DNA of 10,879 nt, from the NCBI GenBank assembly GCA_035500775.1, contig DATJWY010000119.1:1-10879 (forward strand), read 5' to 3'. Each line of letters opens with the position of its first letter. Within the stretch, counting starts at the first letter, position 1. The notes beneath the pieces were generated by a model. The model was not told the DNA's origin. It saw only the letters and a program-made list of their open reading frames with translations, and ran no database searches. Shown in pieces: positions 1-6,983 of this stretch. Source of the stretch: DATJWY01 sp035500775 (GTDB lineage: Bacteria; Pseudomonadota; Alphaproteobacteria; Acetobacterales; Acetobacteraceae). A program made the translations under genes and the position numbers.

Positions 1-72
1 GATCTGGATCCCGCAGATAGCAATTTCAATACCACCCGAGCCGGATCAATAAGAGCGCGTCCCATGAGGTTT

Positions 73-137
73 TTCCGGGCCCACCCCGCCGACCCGGAAT
101 TTGGCCCTCATATGAACAAGGTATATATGGGCCCAAA
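73..137. repeat. Two adjacent inverted repeats upstream of lptF
   Basis: Directly visible: TTCCGGG at 73-79 is matched by its exact reverse complement CCCGGAA at 93-99, with a 13-base spacer. Immediately next to it, 100-113 (TTTGGCCCTCATAT) and 125-137 (ATATGGGCCCAAA) form an imperfect dyad with small bulges. These could be operator half-sites or hairpins in the leader of the lptFG transcript. No protein or RNA family is assigned. Confidence 0.3.
101..129 (+). promoter_or_regulatory. Possible sigma70-type promoter for lptFG
   Basis: TTGGCC at 101-106 and TATATG at 124-129 are separated by 17 bases and resemble -35 and -10 boxes. They sit inside the inverted repeat at 100-137, so a bound regulator could occlude the promoter. 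It would give a leader of roughly 160 bases before the chosen lptF start. The -35 match is poor. This is a guess from sequence alone. Confidence 0.2.
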
Positions 138-293
138 CCTGAGCGCCGTTCCCAGATCAGGCTCCGCAAGACCCCGGATGAGCAGCCACCGATACTTTAT
201 GCGAGCCACTTGCCGCACTCTGGACCCGGGCGCGCGGGGCGTGCCTCCACGTGCCGTGGCGAGCGCCCACTCGCGGACGGACGGTGCACGCCC

Positions 294-1382
294 TTGATCA
301 TCAACCGCTATCTGATCCGGGAAATCAGCAGGCCGCTGGCGGCCATCCTGGGCGTCCTCGTCGTCTTGTTCGCCAGCTACAGCGGCGCTGGCTTCCTGGC
401 GGAGGCGGTCAATGGACTGCTGCCGACCGACACGATCATAGAAATGATCGGCCTGAAGGTGCTCATCGCACTGGAAGTACTGATCCCGGTATCGCTCTAT
501 ATCTCGGTGGTACTGTCATTCGGCAGGCTGTACCGCGACTCTGAATTTACCGCGATGTTCGCGCTGCGTGTGACACCGGCAAGGGTGATGGGCGCGGTGC
601 TTACCTTGTCGGGATGCCTGGCCATTGCCGTGGCCGGGTTGTCGTTGGTCGGGAGGCCCTGGGCGTATCAGAAGTTGCACGAGCTTTCCCGGCGCGCCGA
701 GGTCGTACTCGATGTCAACGCGATGGAGGCCGGCACCTTCTATGTAGGCCAACACGGAAACCGGGTGATCTTCCTCACTCATCGCGAAGGACCGGGGACC
801 CCGGCACGGGATGTGTTCGTGCTGCTTCGGCACGAGGATCGCAGGGAGATCATTTACGCCCGGTTGGCATACCCGCTCCCGAAAACGACGCCGAACAGCG
901 GCTCGGACGTTTATATGAGCGATGCTCATATCTATTCGATCGGCGGTGAAAACGGGAATGCCGATAAAATCCTGCACGTGCAGGGAATCATCGTGAACCC
1001 GAATAGTCGCGACATCATGCCGGCCGAATACAGTTCCGTGGCGGCCAGCAGCGCACAGCTCGCAACCTCCGATTCCGCCGCAGACATTGCTGAATTCCAA
1101 TGGCGGCTCTCAACACCCATATCGACGCTCCTGCTTGGCATGATGGGGGTACCGCTGAGCCGCACGAAGCCGCGGCAAAGCAAATATGCAAGATTTGGCA
1201 CAGCCATTCTGATTTATTTTGGATACTACTTGCTATGCACTTCGGCGCGGACCTGGGTTCAGCACGGCGTGGCCGCCAAGTTCCCGGGAATCTGGTGGGC
1301 ACCAGCGTTGCTCGCCCTGGTTCTGATCATCGCCATGTACGGACCGAGCCTGGACCTCAAATTCAGACACGGACGCGCATGA
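294..1382 (+). CDS. lptF: LPS export ABC transporter permease LptF
   Basis: LptF is one of two inner-membrane permease subunits of the LptB2FG transporter, which extracts lipopolysaccharide from the inner membrane and feeds it to LptC/LptA. The product is 362 aa from the TTG at 294, close to the usual family length. It has three N-terminal membrane segments (about residues 15-35, 53-75, 98-120), a periplasmic beta-rich domain (about 121-270) and three C-terminal segments (about 273-290, 300-318, 333-350). The family-typical stretch around residues 268-296 (FQWRLSTPIS, then GVPLSRTKPRQ) is present, as is the N-terminal INRYLIRE motif. I chose TTG 294 because homologues start just before this motif. 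An upstream TTG at 210 would add 28 low-complexity, Arg/Gly-rich residues that do not look like family sequence. lptG follows after 54 bp in the same direction, so the two are probably one operon. Confidence 0.93.
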   Translation: MIINRYLIREISRPLAAILGVLVVLFASYSGAGFLAEAVNGLLPTDTIIEMIGLKVLIALEVLIPVSLYISVVLSFGRLYRDSEFTAMFALRVTPARVMGAVLTLSGCLAIAVAGLSLVGRPWAYQKLHELSRRAEVVLDVNAMEAGTFYVGQHGNRVIFLTHREGPGTPARDVFVLLRHEDRREIIYARLAYPLPKTTPNSGSDVYMSDAHIYSIGGENGNADKILHVQGIIVNPNSRDIMPAEYSSVAASSAQLATSDSAADIAEFQWRLSTPISTLLLGMMGVPLSRTKPRQSKYARFGTAILIYFGYYLLCTSARTWVQHGVAAKFPGIWWAPALLALVLIIAMYGPSLDLKFRHGRA

Positions 1383-1436
1383 CACAACTTTCCGCAAGCC
1401 CGATGATTGCCATTTCGGACAACATGGTCGGCGACC

Positions 1437-2516
1437 ATGACGCTGCTTGATCGTTATATCGAGGCCGCCGCTCTCAGGGCTTTTGCTCTGGTCGCCGTGG
1501 CATTAACTACATTGTTCAGCCTGCTCGAATTTGTCGAACAGCTCAGTTCTGTCGGTCAAGGTCACTACCGCTTGATCGACGCCCTGGTCTACGTGCTGCT
1601 GACCACCCCGGCCCGACTGCTGCAAGTGACGCCGATATCGATGCTGTTGGGCAGCTTGCTCGCGCTGGGCGCCCTGGCCAGAACCTCCGAGCTGACGGCG
1701 CTGCAGAGTCTCGGCATCTCCGAGATCCGTATCATCGGATCGATCGTCAAACTCGCCGTCCCCATCGTCATTGCCCTGTTTTTGCTGGCGGAATTCGTGA
1801 TCCCGCCGGCTCAACAACTCGCGCAGGAACACCGCACGTCCGCTCTGTCCTCTTTGCCCGCTTCGGCACCTCTTCGTAGTGGCGATAGCTTCTGGGCGCA
1901 GAGTGATCGTCAGTATCTGAACGTGCAGCAGTTTGAATACGGAAACGTCCCGAAGGATATCGATATCTACACCTTCGCCGACGATGGCAGCCTGGAGAGC
2001 TTTATCCACGCGGATCGCGCCGATATTCGCCCAGACGGCACCTGGCTGCTGACCGACGTGCTCAGGAAACGCCTCGACTCTTCGCAATTCCAGACCGAGC
2101 ATCTGGCCTCGCTTCCCTGGCACTCCTTCATGCTCCGCAAGCAGACTCAGCTTTTGATGCTGCCCCCGGAGAGCTTGCCGCCGATTGCGCTATATCGGTA
2201 CGTCCACGATCTTAAACAGCGACACCAGCAGGCGATACGCTATGAACAGGAACTATGGACAAGGATCAGCATCCCTTTGTCGATAGTCGCCATGATAATG
2301 ATCGCCGCCCCCTTCGTATTCGGACCGCCGCGCGCACAGAATACCGGGCAGCACCTTATGATCGGCGCGATCGTTGGCATCATATTCTCAATGAGCCAAC
2401 AGATCGTGGACCATCTGGGCCTGCTGCTCGACCTCAACCCGGCGGTTACCGCGTTGGCGCCCTCGCTGCTGTTGATGGCTTTGGCGGTTTATCTCTTTCG
2501 CCGCGCACATAGATAG
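1437..2516 (+). CDS. lptG: LPS export ABC transporter permease LptG
   Basis: LptG is the second permease of LptB2FG and pairs with LptF to form the LPS-binding cavity in the inner membrane. From ATG 1437 the product is 359 aa, normal for the family. Membrane segments lie at about residues 12-32, 62-82 and 100-122. A periplasmic domain spans about 123-270, and further segments lie at about 277-296, 306-324 and 336-354. The cytoplasmic coupling-helix region ARTSELTALQSLGIS (residues 81-95) is the conserved contact site for the LptB ATPase in this family. The N-terminus LLDRYIEAAAL is typical of LptG. An in-frame TTG at 1407 would add 10 residues and is less likely. The Shine-Dalgarno is weak, so translation may depend on lptF. 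LptB, LptC and LptA are not in the window. The gene ends 13 bp from the convergent inositol operon. Confidence 0.94.
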   Translation: MTLLDRYIEAAALRAFALVAVALTTLFSLLEFVEQLSSVGQGHYRLIDALVYVLLTTPARLLQVTPISMLLGSLLALGALARTSELTALQSLGISEIRIIGSIVKLAVPIVIALFLLAEFVIPPAQQLAQEHRTSALSSLPASAPLRSGDSFWAQSDRQYLNVQQFEYGNVPKDIDIYTFADDGSLESFIHADRADIRPDGTWLLTDVLRKRLDSSQFQTEHLASLPWHSFMLRKQTQLLMLPPESLPPIALYRYVHDLKQRHQQAIRYEQELWTRISIPLSIVAMIMIAAPFVFGPPRAQNTGQHLMIGAIVGIIFSMSQQIVDHLGLLLDLNPAVTALAPSLLLMALAVYLFRRAHR

Positions 2517-2517
2517 C

Positions 2518-2529
2518 GCGGCGAACCGC
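2518..2529. terminator. Short hairpin between convergent stop codons
   Basis: GCGG (2518-2521), loop CGAA, CCGC (2526-2529) form a 4-bp stem in the 13-bp gap between the lptG stop and the convergent phosphatidyltransferase stop. There is no T-run on either side, so it is not a canonical intrinsic terminator. It is noted because it is the only structure in the gap. Confidence 0.15.
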
Positions 2530-3426
2530 TCATTCCACGGTATCCAGCTCCTTGAAAAACTGCGCGTTTCGCGCCCGCTGCCCGGCAAGAAGGCCAATCA
2601 AAATCGCCCCAAAACCGAATATCTCGAACCAAAAATAGTACAGGGGCGCCTTCAGCAGAGCGAAAACAAAAATACCCAGAGTACGATAATTGGCAGACAT
2701 CACCGACCATCGGCGGACCCTCGGCGCGAATACCTCGCGGTACCGTTGCCGGATGGCTGCCGTGCGCTCTGGCTGCGATTGCAAAGTCGCAGCCAGTCTT
2801 TTGTGAAATTCCACGGCGGCACCGGCCACCAGGAACTGGACTCGCGCATACAGCCGATGCAGCAGGTCCGGAAGCCACCGCACCAGGGATGCAGGCCTGG
2901 CGTCCCCTGGCGGAGTGTGCAACTCCAGCAACTCCGCGGATTTTCGGCCCCAGCCCCAGAAGTTATATTCCTGCCGCTGCACCTCATAAGCGGCAGCCTG
3001 GACGGCATGGCACGCGCCGGCGGCAATGACGAGGATCCATACCCAACCACCATATTGCCGGCTGAGCGTCACTGCCAGACCCGTATAGACAGCAATGAAC
3101 GTGACGTAATCGCAGATTCCGTCGAGGATCTTGCCCGTCTCGGACTGCGAATGCGTGAGACGCGCAAGCTGCCCGTCGGCACCATCCATCACATGCCATG
3201 CGATCATCAGGATAAATCCCGCAATCGCATAGCGCAGATCTTGATAATGGCAATAAGCGAATCCCGCCGACATGCCGAACAACATGCCCGCCACGGAAAC
3301 GGCATTGGGATGGACGTGCATATTCGCCAATAACGGCGTGAGGCGGCTCGCTATCGGATGTATGAAATAGAGATTCGTTACCTCCTCAATCTCCGACGTT
3401 CGCCGGACTGGCTCAGCGGCCTCCAT
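2530..3426 (-). CDS. CDP-alcohol phosphatidyltransferase family protein, probably CDP-inositol-using
   Basis: Integral membrane enzyme of the CDP-alcohol phosphotransferase family, which moves a phospho-alcohol from a CDP donor to an acceptor with release of CMP. The complete catalytic signature D-xx-DG-xx-AR-x8-G-xxx-D-xxx-D is visible at residues 81-106 (D81, D84, G85, A88, R89, G98, D102, D106). The 298-aa product has hydrophobic segments at about 42-58, 65-80, 105-122, 127-146 and 248-282. Between about 148 and 240 it carries a charged, helical, soluble-looking insert rich in Arg/Gln that small family members such as PgsA lack. It is the third gene of the ino1 operon, 55 bp after the cytidylyltransferase, with GGAGAG about 9 bases before ATG 3426. 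Context makes CDP-inositol the likely donor, as in the DIPP synthase half of archaeal IPCT/DIPPS. The acceptor (inositol-1-phosphate, glycerol or a lipid) is unknown. A PI-phosphate synthase using CDP-diacylglycerol plus inositol phosphate is the main alternative. Confidence 0.85.
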   Translation of the reverse strand: MEAAEPVRRTSEIEEVTNLYFIHPIASRLTPLLANMHVHPNAVSVAGMLFGMSAGFAYCHYQDLRYAIAGFILMIAWHVMDGADGQLARLTHSQSETGKILDGICDYVTFIAVYTGLAVTLSRQYGGWVWILVIAAGACHAVQAAAYEVQRQEYNFWGWGRKSAELLELHTPPGDARPASLVRWLPDLLHRLYARVQFLVAGAAVEFHKRLAATLQSQPERTAAIRQRYREVFAPRVRRWSVMSANYRTLGIFVFALLKAPLYYFWFEIFGFGAILIGLLAGQRARNAQFFKELDTVE

Positions 3427-3481
3427 GAATTTCGGCTCTCCACTTCACTTGTCGCTTATATGACTGTTCGCCGCGAATAAG

Positions 3482-4198
3482 TCAGAACTGCCCCGACTCG
3501 AGCAGTTCCTCAGCTTTCTTGAATGCAACGGGATCGTCGACATCGACCCAGATCCGCCCCTGAATGTCGAAAACGCGCGCCTTGTTCCATCGCGCCAGCA
3601 CATTCATGGCCCCGGAGATGCTGTCGTCTCCGTGAGCCTGGCTTTCCTCCAGCGCATCGAAAATGATCGGCGTGCACAGGAAGACGCCCGTGTCGAAGGC
3701 GTTAAAGTCGCGGATCACCTTGCCGATATGCTCGATCCGGCCGTTTGAGCATTTAACGCGCGTGACGTCTTCCGGATCGTTGAGCGGGCTGTCGATGTTG
3801 AAATCGACGCCCAAGGTGACAATGTCCGGCTCAAGCGATGCAGACATCACGCCGCGGAAAATTTCCGGATCGACCAGGTGATCGCACATCGTCAACAAGA
3901 AGGGCTCGTCGAGATACCGCTTCGCTGTGAGCAAGGAGACCCCGTTGGCACGGTCCCAGCTTTCATTGACGATGTGCGTGATGCGAATGTTTTCCCGTGC
4001 GGAAAACGCATCGAGCTCCTGTCGCAGCTCGTCGCCCCGGTAGCCGCTGACGACGAAGAACTCGTCGATCCCGGCGCTGCGAGCGCGATTAATCACGCGC
4101 TCTATCAGCGGGATCCCCTTGATGGGGATCAGCGGCTTGAGGTCGCCTTTTTCTCTCAGCCTGGCGCCCTGCCCCGCGGCTACGATCAGGCACTTCAT
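3482..4198 (-). CDS. CTP:inositol-1-phosphate cytidylyltransferase-like nucleotidyltransferase
   Basis: NTP_transferase-fold enzyme expected to join CTP and L-myo-inositol-1-phosphate into CDP-inositol. The 238-aa product starts with the nucleotide-binding loop AAGQGARL (residues 7-14), followed by KPL (21-23). Further matches to the IPCT domain of the Archaeoglobus bifunctional IPCT/DIPPS enzyme, compared from memory, are NGVSLL (85-90), MCDHLV (104-109, metal-binding Asp106), the IGK motif (158-160), FDTGVF (168-173) and WVDVDD (217-222, second metal site). Start ATG 4198 overlaps the ino1 stop as ATGA, so translation is probably coupled. The product ends where the archaeal protein would continue into its membrane half. 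Here that activity is the next gene. The alternative is a LicC-like phosphocholine cytidylyltransferase, but the adjacent inositol phosphate synthase favours inositol. Cytosolic; no signal peptide. Confidence 0.85.
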   Translation of the reverse strand: MKCLIVAAGQGARLREKGDLKPLIPIKGIPLIERVINRARSAGIDEFFVVSGYRGDELRQELDAFSARENIRITHIVNESWDRANGVSLLTAKRYLDEPFLLTMCDHLVDPEIFRGVMSASLEPDIVTLGVDFNIDSPLNDPEDVTRVKCSNGRIEHIGKVIRDFNAFDTGVFLCTPIIFDALEESQAHGDDSISGAMNVLARWNKARVFDIQGRIWVDVDDPVAFKKAEELLESGQF

Positions 4199-5343
4199 AG
4201 GACGGCAGGCACCTTCACGGCATGAGACACCTTCACGCTGTGAGCGCGTATGAAGGCCTCGATCATCTTATACGCATCGTCATCCGTGTATTGCACCGCC
4301 GGATGCTTGCAGAAATAGGCACTCGGCGCCTCAAGCACGCCTCCGACACCATTCTCCAGTGCCAGCTTGCAGCAGCGGATCATATCGATGACGACACCGG
4401 CGGAATTCGGCGAATCCTCCACCGACAGCCTCAATTCCAGATCCATCGGGACATCACCGAAGAGGTGCCCCTCGATCCGCAGGAAGCAGATCTTATTGTC
4501 GTTCTGCCACGGCACGTAATCGCTCGGGCCTACATGGATGTTGTCGTCCTCAAGGCGCTTTTCGGCGACCGACTGCACGGCTTCCGTCTTGGACGTCTTT
4601 TTCGACGCCAGACGCTGCTGGTTCTTCATGTTAAGGAAATCGGTGTTGCCGCCGGTATTCAACTGATAGGTTCTGAGCAGCTTCACCCCACGCTTCGCGA
4701 ACAGGTCTGTCAGCACCCTGTGCACGATCGTCGCGCCGAGCTGGGATTTGATGTCGTCGCCGATGATCGGCAGATTGCGCGCCTTGAACCGCTCAGCAAA
4801 TTTCTTGTCGCTGGCGATGAATACCGGCATGTTGTTGATGAAGCCGACACCGGCCTCCAACGCGCATTCCGCGTAGAAGCGTGCGGCTTGCTCCGATCCG
4901 ACCGGGACATAGTTCAGAAGGATTTCCGCGCCGCTGCGCTTCAGCTCGCGAACGATCTCTTCTTTCGTAAGTTCCTGCGCGTCGGAACGAATGAACGTCC
5001 GATCATCGGCATAGGCGGCCATGTGTTCGGAGATGCCGTCGAGCACCTGCCCCATGCGCACGATCACCCCGCTGTCGGGGATCTCTTTCTGGAAGATTTT
5101 CGTGCAGTTCGGCTTGGAGAAGATGGCCTGGTTGACGTCCTTACCGACCTTGCGGGCGTCGACATCGAATGCCGCGACGACCTCGATGTCGCATGGCAGG
5201 TAGCCACCGATCTCCTTGTGCATCAAACCCACGACGCCATCGATGCAGCGCTCTGGGGTATAATAATGGATGCCCTGGATCAGTGCGCTCGCACAGTTAC
5301 CTACCCCCGCAATCGCGATGCGGATGCCGCCTTTATTCGCCAT
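4195..5343 (-). CDS. ino1: Inositol-3-phosphate synthase (myo-inositol-1-phosphate synthase)
   Basis: NAD-dependent isomerase converting glucose-6-phosphate to L-myo-inositol-1-phosphate (1D-myo-inositol-3-phosphate), the committed step of de novo inositol synthesis; cytosolic. The product is 382 aa, the compact bacterial/archaeal size rather than the longer eukaryotic one. An N-terminal Rossmann motif GVGNCAS is at residues 13-19. The family signature GDDIKSQLGAT spans 195-205 and includes K199. NTGGNTDFLNM (229-239) and the Lys-rich ASKKTSKTEAV (246-256), which line the active site in this family, are intact. ATG 5343 is preceded at a good distance by CAGGG. It is the first gene of a leftward operon and is joined to the cytidylyltransferase by an ATGA overlap. 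About 94 bases upstream is a minus-strand intrinsic terminator, which would have to be read through or bypassed if the promoter lies further up. Confidence 0.95.
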   Translation of the reverse strand: MANKGGIRIAIAGVGNCASALIQGIHYYTPERCIDGVVGLMHKEIGGYLPCDIEVVAAFDVDARKVGKDVNQAIFSKPNCTKIFQKEIPDSGVIVRMGQVLDGISEHMAAYADDRTFIRSDAQELTKEEIVRELKRSGAEILLNYVPVGSEQAARFYAECALEAGVGFINNMPVFIASDKKFAERFKARNLPIIGDDIKSQLGATIVHRVLTDLFAKRGVKLLRTYQLNTGGNTDFLNMKNQQRLASKKTSKTEAVQSVAEKRLEDDNIHVGPSDYVPWQNDNKICFLRIEGHLFGDVPMDLELRLSVEDSPNSAGVVIDMIRCCKLALENGVGGVLEAPSAYFCKHPAVQYTDDDAYKMIEAFIRAHSVKVSHAVKVPAVL

Positions 5344-5436
5344 GGTGTACCCTGTTCGTAGCTAACCCGTTTGGAAGAACTAACGTCGCCAAATTTTGCG
5401 GCGATGTATGCTGCTGGATTTTCCGGAATAGCGCAT

Positions 5437-5471
5437 AAAAAGCGACACTCCGAACTTCGGAGTGCGTCGCT
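5437..5471 (-). terminator. Intrinsic (rho-independent) terminator on the minus strand
   Basis: Read on the minus strand, AGCGAC-GC-ACTCCG, loop AAGTT, CGGAGT-GTCGCT form a 12-bp GC-rich stem with a 2-base bulge. It is followed at once by TTTTT, the classic intrinsic terminator layout. The plus-strand reading has no U-tract directly after the stem. It stops transcripts arriving from the right about 94 bases before the ino1 start. It could therefore be an attenuator in the ino1 leader, the end of a small RNA, or the end of the glycosyltransferase transcript (about 390 bases after that gene's stop). Confidence 0.8.
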
Positions 5472-5670
5472 CTCTTTCCGCAGTCGTGGCCGCAACCGAA
5501 CCACGACTCCCGTGCGCTTTGCGCAGCGAACGCCTTGAACCCGAGACTCCTCGGCCCCGGGCCTGCCGCTTTCACGCCAACCGTCGACAACCCACCTACC
5601 CCGCCAGGCGCAGCGCGCCCAGAAGCAATCATCGATCTACCGAGTTCCTCTCCAACGCAAGAGGGAAATC
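5437..5670 (-). ncRNA. Candidate structured RNA (small RNA or attenuated ino1 leader)
   Basis: About 230 nt on the minus strand run from a bulged hairpin at 5667-5645 (arms TTCCCTCT and AGAGGAA). They continue through a 5-bp hairpin at 5525-5513 and a perfect 8-bp hairpin at 5508-5482 (AGTCGTGG and CCACGACT), and end in the intrinsic terminator. Successive hairpins ending in a terminator, without a coding frame, are what a small RNA or a terminator-type leader looks like. I could not match it to a named RNA family. 6S RNA is a possibility I can neither support nor exclude. The 5' end is a guess from the first hairpin. Confidence 0.35.
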
Positions 5671-5860
5671 AGCGATACCGCCTCGGTTGAGGGCCGTCAT
5701 GTCTCAGGCCCGTTGACGCAGCGCCTATGCCTCATGGCCGCCATGATGGCTACGCCGATCTCGTCAGCGCGGTCTTTCCCGGCCTTTGATCCCCTGGGCA
5801 TCGCCGGGTTCGCAGGCCGCGATGATGCGATGCATCCCCTACCCCGCACAGGCGTATAAC

Positions 5861-6829
5861 TCACGCCGCTTCCGGAAGATCGCGAATAGGCGAACATTCC
5901 AACGCACTGTACAATTGATGTTCTCGATACTCCCGCACATATCTCGGGCTGATCCGCGCAACGCGTGACTTGGTACGGACCGATGCGTACCAATGCACGA
6001 GGCGCGTCTCTGCTGAGAGAACGGCGTTCAACCGTACGTCGCGACTGATCCGGAACCACTGCTCGGAGATTTCCGGCGGCAATGGATAGAAGACCCGCGG
6101 CTCCTGAATGGTCAGATCGCCCTCCTGGTAGTGATCGACCACCTCTTGGAGCAGGTCTGGCCCCAGCGCGTAGGCTTGCGCCTGACGATCGGGCGGCACG
6201 GCGAGCATCGCATGAAGATAGTCCGCGAGCAGGCGTGAATTTGCCTCCGCACCCATCACAGCGTTGTTAACGCTGCGGAAATAAAATTTTTCCACCCGCC
6301 TGAACGTCTTCCAGCCACCCGGCATCCGCCGAAGGACCTTGCGTAACAGATCAAGGATCAGATGACGAGTCCACACCACGGGCGAATGGGAGGCACGCAC
6401 AATTTGGGGCCACACGATGAACTCGGAGCCGACAAACTGCGGTGTATTGAGCAAGGGGAGAAGAGAGGCTGTCGTGATCGTGTCCAGATCAAGATACAAG
6501 CCGCCTTGCAGGTACAGTATTGTCGCCCGTAAAATATCAGTCCGCGCCACAGGGCTGTCGAGCCTGCCGTAGAGCGCGGCCAGCTCGCCGCCAACGCCGA
6601 GCATACGCCCGGCCTCGGTCAAACACGCGACGGGATCGATCCGGGATAGATGCACGCGAGGCGCATGTTTGAGCGCGCGCAACTCGGCACCGTCTTCAAG
6701 GGCGTCGGTGTGATGGAGGATGATTTTCGGCAGCCCGCTGCGCTCAGCGGCTGACAGAATGGCGAAGACATAGGCCCACGGCAGGCTGGCACCGATCCCG
6801 CAAAAGTGCACTTGGTGGGGGATCGTCAT
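5861..6829 (-). CDS. Glycosyltransferase with DXD sugar-binding motif (Gly_transf_sug / GT32-like)
   Basis: Predicted GT-A-fold glycosyltransferase that moves a sugar from a nucleotide-sugar donor, probably to a cell-surface glycan or lipid-linked acceptor. The product is 322 aa and begins IPHQVHFCG, close to the IPKxIHxxW start of this family. The core motif ARTDILRATILY then GGLYLDLDT covers residues 95-117. DLD at 114-116 is the metal and nucleotide-sugar binding DXD. NNAVMGA (188-194) and GPDLL (223-227) match later conserved blocks, and LVHWYASV (277-284) resembles the C-terminal H-x-SW motif. There is no signal peptide or membrane span, so it is likely cytoplasmic or peripheral. It lies in the same direction as the inositol operon but is separated by over 500 bp and a terminator, so it is probably a separate unit. 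Donor and acceptor cannot be told from sequence. ATG 6829 has no clear Shine-Dalgarno. Confidence 0.85.
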   Translation of the reverse strand: MTIPHQVHFCGIGASLPWAYVFAILSAAERSGLPKIILHHTDALEDGAELRALKHAPRVHLSRIDPVACLTEAGRMLGVGGELAALYGRLDSPVARTDILRATILYLQGGLYLDLDTITTASLLPLLNTPQFVGSEFIVWPQIVRASHSPVVWTRHLILDLLRKVLRRMPGGWKTFRRVEKFYFRSVNNAVMGAEANSRLLADYLHAMLAVPPDRQAQAYALGPDLLQEVVDHYQEGDLTIQEPRVFYPLPPEISEQWFRISRDVRLNAVLSAETRLVHWYASVRTKSRVARISPRYVREYREHQLYSALECSPIRDLPEAA

Positions 6830-6983
6830 TGAGATTTGGCTTGCCGGCGGTCTGGTGCTCGTCGGTCAAGCTATTCCATGGCTATTTCGAAGTCCATTGG
6901 GCCCATTTGGCGCGCGCTGCCTTATTCCCGCCCCCCGGTTAAAAGACTGCCCGGCCGATCGGCGGGGACGTTGCCATCCCGCC

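Larger units (their letters stand above)
1..293. other. Gene-free leader region upstream of lptF
   Basis: I see no convincing gene here. Short frames are open but have no recognisable family features. The stretch holds two inverted repeats (73-99 and 100-137) and a possible promoter, listed separately. lptF is often preceded by a divergent pepA (leucyl aminopeptidase) in gammaproteobacteria. I do not see a pepA start here, so the usual neighbour is absent or lies outside the window. Confidence 0.5.
5344..5860 (-). other. Gene-free, hairpin-rich stretch upstream of ino1
   Basis: Open frames here show no recognisable protein features. On the minus strand the part from about 5670 to 5437 folds into successive hairpins: 5645-5667 (7 bp with one bulge), 5513-5525 (5 bp), 5482-5508 (8 bp) and the terminator at 5441-5471. 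I checked by eye for tRNA, tmRNA, RNase P RNA, SRP RNA and the TPP and cobalamin riboswitch cores and found none of their hallmark motifs. The part from 5672 to 5860, downstream of the glycosyltransferase stop, shows nothing I can name. Confidence 0.5.

Noticed and set aside
1..65. Minus-strand frame starting at ATG 65 and running off the left edge (about 21 codons, MGRALIDPARVV...)
   Set aside because: Could be the 5' end of a divergent gene, but it is too short to recognise and has only a weak ribosome binding site.
4222..5361. Plus-strand open frame of 379 codons over ino1
   Set aside because: It is antisense to a gene with all inositol-phosphate-synthase motifs; its own translation is His/Arg/Asp-rich with no family features, a shadow.
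5437..5670. Structured region considered as tRNA, tmRNA, RNase P RNA or SRP RNA
   Set aside because: No cloverleaf, no CCA-ending acceptor stem, and none of the conserved cores of those RNAs were found by eye.
5697..6059. Minus-strand frame of 120 codons overlapping the end of the glycosyltransferase
   Set aside because: Overlaps a well-supported gene on the same strand in another frame and shows no recognisable domain.
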